The notes: generated by a model from the sequence alone, not told the origin. 64,000 nt of DNA from Psychrobacter urativorans (GCF_904846675.1 NZ_CAJHBT010000013.1:1-64000), one strand, 5' to 3'. Positions 29,387 through 39,168 are shown, counted from the stretch's first letter. Program-made: numbers and translations.

Positions 29387-30562
29387 TTGTTTGTGTCCGC
29401 ATCAAAATCTAAGCCAAATTCTAAAGCCCGTCCTTCCTCTGCCGCAGAACTTTCTGCCATATCGGCTGCAGCTTCTACTATGGATAATCCGTCTGCTACC
29501 ACTGCGCCGGAGGCGACTGTCTCTGATAAAACTGTCTCTGACAAAATAATGCCTGACAAATTAAGCTTTGCACACGATGCCGTGTTATTGCAAGAAGCTG
29601 TTGCAGCAGTGCTAGGGGTAAAATCGTTACCGCTGCAACGGGATGATACCGATGCTGCTGATAATGAGGAAAATAGCCTGCAAGCCAGCGGTATCTATGT
29701 CGATGCGACCTTTGGGCGCGGTGGTCATAGCCGATTATTATTATCCCAGCTCGCTGGTGATGCGAAGCTTATTGTTATCGATAAAGACCCAACCGCTATT
29801 ACTGTTGCACGTGAGCTTGCAAGTATAGACAACCGTGTGCATGTCATTCATGACAGCTTTGCCAGCTTAACGGACAGCTTAGCGGCAATGGGTATCATGC
29901 AAGTGGATGGCCTGATGGCAGATTTGGGCGTATCGTCGCCGCAAATTGATGATGGCAGTCGTGGTTTTAGCTTTATGCGGGATGGCGCAGTGGACATGCG
30001 CATGGATACCACGCGCGGTCAGTCAGTTGCTGAATGGCTTGAGCAGGTCGATGATGAGACCTTAGCCAATGTGTTATATGATTTTGGTGAGGAGCGTCAT
30101 AGTCGGCGGATTGCGCGAGCGATTAAAGAGATGAGTAGTTATACGTCTACATTAGAGCTAGCAGAAGTCATCAAGGTGGCGCATCCTAATTGGCAGCGAG
30201 GCAAGCATCCGGCCACTCAAAGCTTTCAGGCAATGCGCATTTTTATTAATAACGAGCTTGGTGATGTGGATAGCTTTTTAGAACAAAGTATTCCTATTCT
30301 CAAGGCTGGCGGTCAGCTGGCAGTGATTAGCTTTCACTCGTTAGAAGATAGGCGTATCAAGCAGTTTTTGCAGCGTCATAGCAAAGGGCAATATCCAGAA
30401 GATGAAAATTTGCCGATACGGCCTGATCGTCCGCGCTATTTTAGCAAGCCCAAACGCATTGGGCCCAGTAAAGCTGAAGTGGCGAACAATCCACGTTCGC
30501 GTAGTGCTTGGCTACGGACGGCGACTCGTACAGAGGTTGCCTATCAACCTGATGTAGAGTAA
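29387..30562 (+). CDS. rsmH: 16S rRNA (cytosine-1402-N4)-methyltransferase
   Basis: RsmH (MraW) methylates C1402 of 16S rRNA using S-adenosylmethionine. The SAM motif is DATFGRGGHSRLLLSQL, followed by ADLGVSSPQIDDGSRGFSF, HPATQSFQAMRIFINNEL and the C-terminal ISFHSLEDRRIK, all diagnostic. The length from TTG 29387 is 391 residues, well above the usual 310-320. The excess is a low-complexity N-terminus (1-58) and a charged insertion (about 77-98) between the first helix and the SAM motif. The start is uncertain: GTG 29393, ATG 29480 and ATG 29549 are in-frame alternatives, and none has a strong ribosome site. First gene of the dcw cluster; no mraZ precedes it. Confidence 0.92.
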   Translation: MFVSASKSKPNSKARPSSAAELSAISAAASTMDNPSATTAPEATVSDKTVSDKIMPDKLSFAHDAVLLQEAVAAVLGVKSLPLQRDDTDAADNEENSLQASGIYVDATFGRGGHSRLLLSQLAGDAKLIVIDKDPTAITVARELASIDNRVHVIHDSFASLTDSLAAMGIMQVDGLMADLGVSSPQIDDGSRGFSFMRDGAVDMRMDTTRGQSVAEWLEQVDDETLANVLYDFGEERHSRRIARAIKEMSSYTSTLELAEVIKVAHPNWQRGKHPATQSFQAMRIFINNELGDVDSFLEQSIPILKAGGQLAVISFHSLEDRRIKQFLQRHSKGQYPEDENLPIRPDRPRYFSKPKRIGPSKAEVANNPRSRSAWLRTATRTEVAYQPDVE

Positions 30563-31017
30563 GAAGTGTTTATTCAATACTATTTTCTGGGTATTTTTTT
30601 ATTTTAACGGCTTGCTCATAGTGAGATTAGTGAATAGCGGCATTGATAACTAAAAATTGATGATTAAAAGTATTTGTTAATAATCATACTTTTTCAATGT
30701 AAGACCTCTTAATGAATACGCTCCTGTTAAAAAGCTGTAAATATTATCTGCTAGGCTCATAGGTTAATTTTTAATCTGACTTTTGCGGCGGGTGTAGTTT
30801 GCTATTTGCTATGGACATAGATTAAACCTTTGCCGTGATATGGTTTGCCACTAATGGTTTGTCATTAATAGTTGCTGGCGAGAGTAGGTGCTGGCAAGTT
30901 TTATTTATCGTGTTTTTATTGTTCTATTTATTGTTGGTGTTGACGGGAATGTATGACGCTGATAACGCGTTATCCTAAACCGTTTTTTATATTTGAGTTT
31001 ACTTTTTTGAGATCGTG
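30563..31017. other. 455-base gap between rsmH and ftsL
   Basis: No coding sequence, RNA gene or clear terminator was recognised. The sequence is A+T-rich in its first half and more mixed in the second. A gap here is unusual because rsmH and ftsL usually overlap or nearly touch, so a separate promoter for ftsL onward is likely. Confidence 0.5.
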
Positions 31018-31431
31018 ATGGCAATATCTGGCAAACCTACAAACCGTCGCAACCCTGCGCCGCCACATTCTACCGATATCGGCGAATTGTTCGCGCAGCG
31101 CTTTAACGTGGTGAGTCTCTACGTGGTGGTATTATTGCTGTTGGCAGCGGCTATCGTGTGGAGTGGTATCAAAACGGCCGAAGACATTCAAAAATATCAT
31201 CAGGATTATAAAGCTTTGCAAGATATGAAAAAACAAGAACGTAAGCTTCAAGTTGAGCACCAGCGTCTTTTGATCGAGCAGCAAACCTTTAGTGCTACCC
31301 CGCAGATCGCCAGCCGCGCGGTTTCCGAACTGGGAATGTATACCCCAACTTCTAAAGATAAACTCATTATCCAACCGAGTGCTGCGGTAGCTGAAACGAT
31401 CAGCCCAGCCACTGTGGAGGTAGGACAATGA
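31018..31431 (+). CDS. ftsL: Cell division protein FtsL
   Basis: FtsL is a bitopic inner-membrane protein that, with FtsB and FtsQ, activates FtsWI at the septum. The 137-residue protein has a hydrophilic N-terminus, one membrane span (about 33-53, VVVLLLLAAAIVWSG) and a periplasmic coiled coil (KALQDMKKQERKLQVEHQRLLIEQQ). This is the standard layout; sequence conservation in the family is low, so the call relies on position directly before ftsI. ATG 31018 is used; GTG 31015 is immediately upstream and equally possible. It overlaps ftsI by four bases. Confidence 0.9.
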   Translation: MAISGKPTNRRNPAPPHSTDIGELFAQRFNVVSLYVVVLLLLAAAIVWSGIKTAEDIQKYHQDYKALQDMKKQERKLQVEHQRLLIEQQTFSATPQIASRAVSELGMYTPTSKDKLIIQPSAAVAETISPATVEVGQ

Positions 31432-33578
31432 GTGATAATAATAAAAAACCTACCAGAAAACCTAACTCAGCGACCAATACTGCCAAAAAATCTACCGCAA
31501 AAAATGCCAATAAAAAATCAGCCAGCGGTAAGGTCATCAAGCCTCTGCGGCGGGCTAGTACTACCAAATCGACTACTGCTGGAAAAGCACGTAATGGAAA
31601 GACAGCTGCGAGAGATAAGGCGTCAAAGACAAACCGCTCAAATAAGCTAATGAGTCGTCTAAAAAAGAATGAGACACAAGGCGCATATACCAGCGTCAAA
31701 AACCGTAGAAGAAAAAAGGCGATATTCAGCAAGGCTTCTGGTGCCTCGTCGCGTGGCGGCTTTGAATATGATAAAAATCGCTTTCGTACTATTTGGGGAA
31801 TTGCTCTTGTCATACTCGCTTTGTTGATAGGGCGTGCTTATTATTTACAAGTGGCTAATGCCCAGTTTTATCAAGATAAAGGTAATGAGCTGATCACGAG
31901 CGTGCGCACCCAAAAATCTTACCGTGGCATGATTACCGATCGCAATCAATTGCCGCTGGCAGTCAGCGCGCCGCTAGCAACCGTGACATTCAGTCCGCAT
32001 GATTATGCCCGTGAATACTATGAGCTGAAACGGATCAAAATTGTCAATCCTGACAGCCCAAATTTACAAGCGCGCATGCAGAAGCGCTTGGATAATATGG
32101 ATTTAACCCGTCTAGCGGCTGCGGCCAATATTCCGGTAACTGAACTTCAAAACGCCACTGCTATCGATGATAATATTGATGTCACCGATGAAGAGGCCGT
32201 CAAAGGCGCACTGCCATCGGGTACAGGCTCGCACTACCTGCCGCTACTTAACAAAGTCACCCCTGAAATCGCCCAAAGTGTTAGCGCGCTCGACTTCCCG
32301 GGCGTCTATGAAAAAAACTTCTTCCAGCGCTATTATCCGCAGCCGCAGCCTAACTCTCAGCTACTAGGTTTTATGGGACAAAATGCCAATGATCCTGACG
32401 GTGGCTACGAGGGCCGCGCCGGTATTGAGCGCCAATACGAAAAAGCGCTGGCCGGCGCTGACGGTAAAGTTCTTATTCTAAAAGACGCCAAGCAGAATAG
32501 CCTAAAAGAAATCAAACAGCTGGAGCCGGAAGTAGCTGGGCAAAACGTGGCGATGACTATTGATTCACGTTTGCAGTATCTGCTCTATAAAGAGCTGGAA
32601 AAAGTAGGGCGCGTACAAGAAGCCTTATGGTCGACTGGTATGATCGTAGATGTACAAACGGGCGAGGTGTTAGCACTATCGACATGGCCGTCTTTTAACT
32701 CCAATAATCTCAATGAGATGACCGGTGAAAATCAGCGCAATCGCGCGCTAATAGACGTCTTTGAGCCCGGTTCAGTCATGAAGCCCTTTACTGTTGCTGC
32801 TGCGTTGGACTCTGGAAAATATACTACCAACTCTTTAATTGATACCAATCCGGGCTCCATTCGGGTCAAAGGCTATACCATTCGCGACCATGAAAATCTG
32901 GGGTCGATTAATATGGCGACACTGTTACAGAAATCCAGTAACGTCGCCGCCACTAAGATTGCCTTATCATTGCCGCCTGATACCATTACCAACATGCAAA
33001 AACAATTTGGCTTTGGGAAAAAAACATCGCTACAGTTCCTTGGTGAAGGTAGCGGCTTGGTCACAACGCCCAAAGAAAAAGAAACCGCTCGGCGCGCTAC
33101 CGTCAGTTATGGTTATGGGCTGGAGGTGACAGTAGCGCAAGTGGCACAGGCCTATTCAGCACTAGCCGCAGGCGGGGTGATACATCCATTAACCTTGATT
33201 AAAACTGATAAAGTCCAGCCAGGGCAGCGCATTATGGCACACGATCAAGCGATGTCGATTGTACAAATGCTAGAGACGGTTACCGCAGAAGGCGGTACGG
33301 CAGTAGCGGCAGGTATCGATGGTTATCGCGTGGCGGGTAAGACCGGAACGTCACGCCGGATTAATCCTGAAGGCGGTTATTACGAGGATCAGTATCGCAA
33401 CGTCTTTGCGGGTATGGCTCCGGCCTCTAATCCCAAGCTAGTAGGGGTTATCTTAGTTGAAGACCCACGTGGTCTACACTATGCAGGTTTGACAGCAGGT
33501 CCCGTATTTCATAATGTCATGAAAGAGGCGCTACGTCTGTATAATGTGCCGCTAGATAAGCCGTTACAGACTAAATAG
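31428..33578 (+). CDS. ftsI: Peptidoglycan D,D-transpeptidase FtsI (PBP3)
   Basis: FtsI crosslinks septal peptidoglycan. The protein has 716 residues, against about 590 in E. coli. A basic low-complexity cytoplasmic tail rich in Lys, Ser, Thr, Asn and Arg (about 1-120) precedes the single membrane span (about 124-143). The penicillin-binding domain has all three active-site motifs: the SxxK nucleophile in EPGSVMKPF near 446, SSN in KSSNVAAT near 502, and KTGT in VAGKTGTSRR near 637. The dimerisation/pedestal region lies between. The ATG overlaps the ftsL stop as ATGA. Confidence 0.96.
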   Translation: MSDNNKKPTRKPNSATNTAKKSTAKNANKKSASGKVIKPLRRASTTKSTTAGKARNGKTAARDKASKTNRSNKLMSRLKKNETQGAYTSVKNRRRKKAIFSKASGASSRGGFEYDKNRFRTIWGIALVILALLIGRAYYLQVANAQFYQDKGNELITSVRTQKSYRGMITDRNQLPLAVSAPLATVTFSPHDYAREYYELKRIKIVNPDSPNLQARMQKRLDNMDLTRLAAAANIPVTELQNATAIDDNIDVTDEEAVKGALPSGTGSHYLPLLNKVTPEIAQSVSALDFPGVYEKNFFQRYYPQPQPNSQLLGFMGQNANDPDGGYEGRAGIERQYEKALAGADGKVLILKDAKQNSLKEIKQLEPEVAGQNVAMTIDSRLQYLLYKELEKVGRVQEALWSTGMIVDVQTGEVLALSTWPSFNSNNLNEMTGENQRNRALIDVFEPGSVMKPFTVAAALDSGKYTTNSLIDTNPGSIRVKGYTIRDHENLGSINMATLLQKSSNVAATKIALSLPPDTITNMQKQFGFGKKTSLQFLGEGSGLVTTPKEKETARRATVSYGYGLEVTVAQVAQAYSALAAGGVIHPLTLIKTDKVQPGQRIMAHDQAMSIVQMLETVTAEGGTAVAAGIDGYRVAGKTGTSRRINPEGGYYEDQYRNVFAGMAPASNPKLVGVILVEDPRGLHYAGLTAGPVFHNVMKEALRLYNVPLDKPLQTK

Positions 33579-33589
33579 TTTACCTTGAA

Positions 33590-33623
33590 CCGCTTGGCTT
33601 TTGACTGTTTAAAAGCCACGCGG
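33590..33623 (+). other. Stem-loop between ftsI and murE
   Basis: Arms 33590-33602 and 33611-33623 pair over 13 bases with one mismatch around an 8-base loop. No immediate T-run follows, so it may be an mRNA processing or stability element, not a full terminator. Only 96 bases separate ftsI from the murE region. Confidence 0.4.
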
Positions 33624-33680
33624 TTATTGCTGCTTTTATACTATTATTTTAATTTATTTTTATACGTCTAGGATTTGCCC

Positions 33681-35399
33681 ATGACCACGCCCACCTCATC
33701 GCAACGTGACGTTACCTTGCAACAGCTTATTGATAATGACAGTACTATAAGAAAAAGTAGCACTAATAACGATAGCAACGAACTACAGCAGCAATTGTCA
33801 GCAATGATACAGACGTCAGTCAATCTAACGGCAACTACAGCGACAGTCGCTAGTATTCCGTTTCAGCAGTTGCGTTTAGACAGCCGTCAAGTCGCTGCAA
33901 AAGACATATTTGTACTGCTAAAAAGTCAAAGCCAAAACTGCCAAAGAAGCCGCGAATATCTAGTACAAGCAGCGCAGAAAGCGGCCTTTATCTTATCGGA
34001 AATTGATCCAGTAGCGTTATTTGTTCCTGCCAATATCCCGCCTCACGCTAACCTCCAAATCAATGATCCTCAGATCGACAATTCTCAAAGTAGCAATACT
34101 CAAACAGCGCCCAAGCAATTAGCAGCGTTGCCATGTCCGGTACTTTTTGTACCCAACATTCGTGATTTTTTGGGTGACTTGGTACAAGCCTATTTGCAAT
34201 ATCAACAACCGGTAGCATTGCCGACAGTCGTTGCAGTTACCGGCACTAATGGTAAAACCACTATTAGCCAACTGGTCGCGCAATTGACCCAATTAGCTGC
34301 CATGAGTAGCGCCGTTATGGGTACGGCGGGCAATGGTAGGCTTGGCGCTTTAATACAAGCCAGCCATACTACTGGTGATGCCTTAGCGGTGCAGCAGTTT
34401 TTATATCAGATAGGGTCAGAAGGCGCAGACATACTAGCGCTTGAAGCCAGCTCGCATGGCCTTGATCAGCAGCGGCTGCAAGGCGTGCCAGTAACTATTG
34501 CTATTTATACCAATTTGAGTCGCGATCATTTAGATTATCATGCTGATATGAGCGATTATGTCGCGGCTAAAGCCAAGCTATTTGATAAAGCGCATTTTCC
34601 AACCTTAACCCATGCCATTATCAATATTGATGATGAGTACGCTCAAGTGATGCTTGATACTGCACATGCCAGCGGCTTAATAGTATGGAGCTATAGTTTA
34701 CAAGCCTCAAAAGACGCTACTTTTGTTACCGCTACCATCGCACCAAGTTTACAAGGTGTGGAAATTACCTTGCGCAGTCAGGTTGATGCTGCTGAATTTG
34801 ATGAGATTAATATCATCAGCCCGTTACTTGGACGCTTTAATGTTGCCAATTTATTGGCTGCCATTGCAGCCGTAGTGGCGCTTGGGATAAGTCTTGAGCG
34901 TATTGCTAGTTTAGTACCGCAGTTACAAGGTGCAGTCGGACGTATGCAACGTGTACCGTCCAATGAGGGCTGTTTTATCGTTGACTATGCTCATACGCCT
35001 GATGCTTTGAGTCAAGTGCTGGCGAGTCTAAAAACGCATTGCCAAGGGCAGTTGTGGGCGGTATTTGGCTGCGGCGGCGACCGCGATTCCGGCAAGCGGC
35101 CATTGATGGCGCAGGCAGGATTGTCAGGTGCGGATCGAGTGGTATTGACCGCAGACAATCCACGTACCGAAGACCCCAATGTGATCTTGCAAGACATGCA
35201 AGTTGGTATGAGTGCTGAGCAATATAAGCGTACTCATATCGAACCGGCCCGCCAAAAGGCGATTGAGTATGCGGTAAGTAATGCCAGCGCCGATGATATT
35301 GTGATTATCGCTGGTAAGGGACATGAGACTTATCAAGAGATTAATGGCGTGCGTCATGACTTCGATGACAGTGTGATTCTTCAAAAAGCTTTACAATAA
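33681..35399 (+). CDS. murE: UDP-MurNAc-tripeptide synthetase (meso-diaminopimelate adding)
   Basis: MurE adds meso-diaminopimelate to UDP-MurNAc-L-Ala-D-Glu. The ATP loop VAVTGTNGKTTISQ lies near 187, and DNPRTEDP near 492 carries the DNPR motif of meso-DAP-specific enzymes. The length is 572 residues, against about 495 in E. coli; the excess is an N-terminal hydrophilic leader and a Gln/Asn/Thr-rich insertion near 135-150. The start is placed at ATG 33681, 7 bases after AGGA; a TTG two codons upstream is less likely. It is followed after 98 bases by murF. Confidence 0.96.
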   Translation: MTTPTSSQRDVTLQQLIDNDSTIRKSSTNNDSNELQQQLSAMIQTSVNLTATTATVASIPFQQLRLDSRQVAAKDIFVLLKSQSQNCQRSREYLVQAAQKAAFILSEIDPVALFVPANIPPHANLQINDPQIDNSQSSNTQTAPKQLAALPCPVLFVPNIRDFLGDLVQAYLQYQQPVALPTVVAVTGTNGKTTISQLVAQLTQLAAMSSAVMGTAGNGRLGALIQASHTTGDALAVQQFLYQIGSEGADILALEASSHGLDQQRLQGVPVTIAIYTNLSRDHLDYHADMSDYVAAKAKLFDKAHFPTLTHAIINIDDEYAQVMLDTAHASGLIVWSYSLQASKDATFVTATIAPSLQGVEITLRSQVDAAEFDEINIISPLLGRFNVANLLAAIAAVVALGISLERIASLVPQLQGAVGRMQRVPSNEGCFIVDYAHTPDALSQVLASLKTHCQGQLWAVFGCGGDRDSGKRPLMAQAGLSGADRVVLTADNPRTEDPNVILQDMQVGMSAEQYKRTHIEPARQKAIEYAVSNASADDIVIIAGKGHETYQEINGVRHDFDDSVILQKALQ

Positions 35400-35497
35400 G
35401 CGTTTGCGATATATCAGCTGGATTTATTTAAAAAAATCCTGCAGACAAACAAATAATAAAAGCATCAAATACGTCGCCACCCTATAAGGTAATTACT

Positions 35498-36949
35498 ATG
35501 ACAGCTGACAATAATAACGCCATTCAGTCACAAGGATTGTATGTCTGGCAAGCGGATAATTTGCTAACAGCGACAGCGGCACTTGATGGTCACTGGCAGC
35601 TAAGCACAAAAGAGAAAGACACGGCATTGGCAAACCAAGATATTAAAGTCACCAGCAATCGGATTGCTACCGATACGCGTACCATTAAAACGGGTGATAT
35701 TTTCTTAGCCATTAGCGGCGATAACTTTGACGGTCACGACTATATTAATGTTGCAGCGTCGCAAGGCGCAGTGGCGGCTATTGTATCGCGGCCGATTTTG
35801 ACTAGTATTCCCCAATTGGTAGTGAGTGATGCCCGTCTAGCATTAGGACAATTGGCTGCTTATCGTCGCCAGCAGCATCAAGACTTGACCGTTATTGCTA
35901 TCACTGGCTCTAGCGGTAAAACCACTTGTAAGGAGATGCTTGGCAGTATTTTTGGTCGATTGGCACCAACGCTTATCACTCGCGGCAACTTAAATAATGA
36001 TTTAGGCGTACCGATGATGCTCCTTGAGTTGTCCGACCATCATCGTTATGCCATCTTAGAGTTGGGCGCCAATCATATCGGCGAGATTGCCTATACCACT
36101 GAGATTGTGCGTCCTGATGTGGCCTGTATTTTAAATATTGGCACTGCGCATTTAGGCGAGTTCGGTAGTCGTGAGGGTATTTGCCAGACCAAAGCTGAGA
36201 TTTTCCATACTTTAAGCGATAAACAATACGCGATTGTCCCTGATAAAGACGACTTTACCAATCAACTACGACGGATTGCTGAAACGCACACCACGCATGT
36301 AATTGGTTTTGGCCATACCGATGTCAGTGCCAGTCACCTCAATATTAAGCCTGAAGGTAGTACGTTCAAATTACATATCGGCACTGAGGTGCATGATATC
36401 AATTTACCGCTGGTAGGCGAGCATAATATTAGCAATGCCTTAGCCGCTGCCGCTTGTGCGCATGCCTTAAATATTAATATCGATGATATTGTCACTGGTT
36501 TAGAGAATGCCCGTCCAGCGAAAGGGCGCTTGAACAGTCAGATGCTGGGTATGCATCGCCTTATTGATGACACTTATAATGCCAATCCGCATTCCGTACG
36601 CGCAGCTGCAAAAGTATTGGCGGCACAAACGGGCACGCAGGTCATGGTGTTAGGCGATATTGCTGAATTAGGAGATGCTGCTGTAAGTGAGCACCAAAGT
36701 TTAGGTTGCTCCATTGCTGCTATGGGTATTGATATGCTGCTGTGTGTTGGCGAGTATGCTGACCACAGCGTGGCGGGCGCGCAAGAAGTTAGTGGTATTA
36801 ACGCCCAAGCCTTTAATGATAAAGACAGTTTATTACAGTATTTACAGCCATATTTGCAGGCGAAGCAAGCACAGCCTTGTACCGTGTTGTTCAAGGGCTC
36901 TCGTTCCATGAAAATGGAAACACTTATTGATGCGCTAGTAAAGGAGTAG
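35498..36949 (+). CDS. murF: UDP-MurNAc-tripeptide D-alanyl-D-alanine ligase
   Basis: MurF adds the D-Ala-D-Ala dipeptide, completing the cytoplasmic pentapeptide precursor. The 483-residue protein has the ATP loop AITGSSGKTTCKEM near 134, TRGNLNNDLGVPMMLLEL, the ELGANHIGEI stretch and DDTYNANPHSVRAA, all standard for MurF. An N-terminal hydrophilic leader of about 40 residues precedes the UDP-MurNAc-binding domain. The AAGGAG ribosome site for mraY overlaps the end of this gene, showing coupling. Confidence 0.96.
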   Translation: MTADNNNAIQSQGLYVWQADNLLTATAALDGHWQLSTKEKDTALANQDIKVTSNRIATDTRTIKTGDIFLAISGDNFDGHDYINVAASQGAVAAIVSRPILTSIPQLVVSDARLALGQLAAYRRQQHQDLTVIAITGSSGKTTCKEMLGSIFGRLAPTLITRGNLNNDLGVPMMLLELSDHHRYAILELGANHIGEIAYTTEIVRPDVACILNIGTAHLGEFGSREGICQTKAEIFHTLSDKQYAIVPDKDDFTNQLRRIAETHTTHVIGFGHTDVSASHLNIKPEGSTFKLHIGTEVHDINLPLVGEHNISNALAAAACAHALNINIDDIVTGLENARPAKGRLNSQMLGMHRLIDDTYNANPHSVRAAAKVLAAQTGTQVMVLGDIAELGDAAVSEHQSLGCSIAAMGIDMLLCVGEYADHSVAGAQEVSGINAQAFNDKDSLLQYLQPYLQAKQAQPCTVLFKGSRSMKMETLIDALVKE

Positions 36950-36952
36950 GCG

Positions 36953-38071
36953 GTGTTAGTTTGGTTGTTTGAATGGCTTAGTCAGTATTATTCCCCGTTC
37001 TCTGCGGTATCGTCATTAACGCTACGCGCGCTTTTGTCAGTGGTTACCGCGCTTGTCTTTAGTATGATTTTGGGTAAACCTGTTATTCGGCATTTGCGTG
37101 CGCTTAAATATGGTCAGGCTATCCGTAATGATGGGCCGCAATCACATTTAATTAAGACTGGCACCCCAACGATGGGTGGGGTATTAATACTGAGCTCCAT
37201 TGGGGTGTCAACCTTACTGTGGGCGCGGCTAGGAAATCCCTACGTCTGGATTTTGCTCATTGTGATGATTGTTTTTGGCTTGGTCGGTTGGACAGATGAT
37301 TGGCTAAAAATTAAATATAAAAATCCCAAAGGTCTCATCGCCCGCAAAAAATACTTTTGGCTATCCATGGGTGCACTATTTGTAGGCGCTTCCTTATATT
37401 ATATCGCCACCCTCCAGCCGGACATGGCAACCACACGGGAAATGCAGGATCTATTATTACCTATCTTTAAAGATTGGGTGATCCCATTCTCAGCAGTGCC
37501 ATTCGGTATTGGTTTTATCATCTTTACCTATTTTGTAATTAATGGTGCCTCGAATGCGGTCAATTTAACCGACGGTTTGGATGGCTTAGCAATCTTGCCA
37601 GTAGTATTGGTAGCGGCAGGTTTAGGTGCAATGGCTTATGTATCAGGGGATGTGAGATTCGCTGAATATCTGCACGTACCCTATATCGCTTATAACTCTG
37701 AGGTCATTATTGTCTGTGGCGCGATGATTGGCGCCGGTCTCGGATTTTTATGGTTCAACGCCCATCCAGCCGAAGTCTTCATGGGTGATGTGGGTGCGCT
37801 ATCATTGGGCGCGATGCTCGGTACGATTGCCGTCATGACCCGCCAAGAAATTGCCTTTGCCATTATGGGTGGTCTGTTTGTCGCCGAAGCCGTGTCGGTC
37901 ATATTACAAGTGGGTTCGTATAAATTGCGCAAAAAACGTGTTTTTCGGATGGCGCCATTACATCATCACTTTGAAGAGATTGGTTGGAAAGAGACACAAG
38001 TAGTCGCTAGATTCTGGATTATTGCCATCTTACTGGTGATACTAGGACTGATGACGTTAAAGCTGCGTTAA
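36953..38071 (+). CDS. mraY: Phospho-MurNAc-pentapeptide transferase
   Basis: MraY transfers phospho-MurNAc-pentapeptide to undecaprenyl phosphate, forming lipid I on the inner membrane. The 372-residue protein has ten hydrophobic helices and the catalytic motifs [22 protein letters not shown] and the C-terminal APLHHHFE. It starts with GTG; AAGGAG lies six bases upstream across the murF stop, and there is a 3-base gap to murF. It is followed by a very long terminator hairpin, so it closes this part of the dcw cluster. Confidence 0.97.
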   Translation: MLVWLFEWLSQYYSPFSAVSSLTLRALLSVVTALVFSMILGKPVIRHLRALKYGQAIRNDGPQSHLIKTGTPTMGGVLILSSIGVSTLLWARLGNPYVWILLIVMIVFGLVGWTDDWLKIKYKNPKGLIARKKYFWLSMGALFVGASLYYIATLQPDMATTREMQDLLLPIFKDWVIPFSAVPFGIGFIIFTYFVINGASNAVNLTDGLDGLAILPVVLVAAGLGAMAYVSGDVRFAEYLHVPYIAYNSEVIIVCGAMIGAGLGFLWFNAHPAEVFMGDVGALSLGAMLGTIAVMTRQEIAFAIMGGLFVAEAVSVILQVGSYKLRKKRVFRMAPLHHHFEEIGWKETQVVARFWIIAILLVILGLMTLKLR

Positions 38072-38072
38072 T

Positions 38073-38140
38073 ACAAATTATAGGCGACAAAAAACCATCT
38101 TGGTAAGCCCTGAGATGGTTTTTTGTCGCCTATAATTTGT
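38073..38140. terminator. 28-base-pair perfect inverted repeat after mraY
   Basis: The arms 38073-38100 and 38113-38140 are perfect reverse complements around a 12-base loop. The stem carries A and T runs next to a GC core (GGCGAC) and begins two bases after the mraY stop codon. It can work as a terminator for mraY transcripts. The following rlmA is read in the same direction, so rlmA needs its own promoter or read-through. Confidence 0.75.
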
Positions 38141-38181
38141 AAATTTTGCTAAGATGGCAGCCATATTTGTATACCCTTGAG

Positions 38182-39168
38182 ATGCTTGTGTCCTTATTTA
38201 TTTGTCCTATTTGTCAATCGCCACTACAGCCAGCAGCGGATACTTGGCGCTGTGATGGCAGCTTGCTCCCTAAGCAAACCTGCCATCCATTTGATGTGGC
38301 GCGGCAAGGCTATGTCAATCTGTTGCCTGTACAGCAAAAAAAATCTAAAAACCCCGGCGACAGTCAGGACTCTATTTCAGCGCGACAGCGTTTTTTGGCC
38401 GCAGGATATTATCAACCGTTGCAAAATCTAGTTTGTCAGCAAATGGCTTCTTTGTTGACGCAAGATAAAACGGCAACTAATGATGATGAATATGATAAAA
38501 ACGATACGCCCGAAATACGCTGGCTAGATATTGGTTGCGGAGAAGGATATTACACCCAAGCAATGGCGCAAATTGGTACAGAAGTAAGCAGGGGTATTGA
38601 TGAATTAATAGCGGCTGATATCAGCAAGCCGGCGCTGATTGAGCTGGCTAAAGCTAGCAAGGCAGCAAATCGTTTATGGTATCAGCAAAACGTTGAGGAA
38701 GTAAAAGACTCAATTAAGACGGCTGCCATTTACCCACTAGTGACCAGCGCGGCGCATTTACCATTAAGCGCGCATAGCATGACAGGCATCAGTAGTATCT
38801 TTAGCCCAATTTTGCCGGAAGCATTTGCTAATGTCTTACAAGAGGGGGGCTATTTAGTGATTGCCAAGCCGGATATGTGTCATTTAGCAACTGTGCGCGA
38901 GGCGTTATTTGACAGTGTGCGTGAGCATGATTCTGATAAGTTTTTACCTACTTTAGCTCCGTATTTTACCCTTGCAGACACGCATCATATTAGCTCCAAT
39001 TTGAGCTTGTCAGCCGAGGCGTTAGCTGATTTATTAACCATGACGCCTTATGCTTATCGCGCCCGTGCTGAGAGTCGGCAAGCACTGCTGGTAAGTGCTG
39101 AGACTGAGCCGTTTGTGACTGAGGCAAAATTTGTCGTTTATGTTTTGCAAAAAACGGCTGATAAATAG
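38182..39168 (+). CDS. rlmA: 23S rRNA (guanine-N1)-methyltransferase, RlmA family
   Basis: This is a SAM-dependent methyltransferase of the RlmA/RrmA type that modifies a guanine (G745 in E. coli) in 23S rRNA. The N-terminal zinc-binding motif is CPICQSPL with a later CDG and QTCHPFD, followed by RQGYVNLLP, a near-signature of the family. The SAM motif is WLDIGCGEGYYTQAM. ATG 38182 is chosen because the zinc motif then starts at residue 8; a TTG at 38146 would add 12 residues. An insertion rich in Asn and Asp lies near 100-110. The length is about 328 residues, against 269 in E. coli. Confidence 0.88.
   Translation: MLVSLFICPICQSPLQPAADTWRCDGSLLPKQTCHPFDVARQGYVNLLPVQQKKSKNPGDSQDSISARQRFLAAGYYQPLQNLVCQQMASLLTQDKTATNDDEYDKNDTPEIRWLDIGCGEGYYTQAMAQIGTEVSRGIDELIAADISKPALIELAKASKAANRLWYQQNVEEVKDSIKTAAIYPLVTSAAHLPLSAHSMTGISSIFSPILPEAFANVLQEGGYLVIAKPDMCHLATVREALFDSVREHDSDKFLPTLAPYFTLADTHHISSNLSLSAEALADLLTMTPYAYRARAESRQALLVSAETEPFVTEAKFVVYVLQKTADK

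Noticed and set aside
31400-31813. Minus-strand 137-codon frame opposite the FtsI tail
   Set aside because: It arises from the Lys/Ala codon bias of the ftsI tail on the other strand; no ribosome site or domain.
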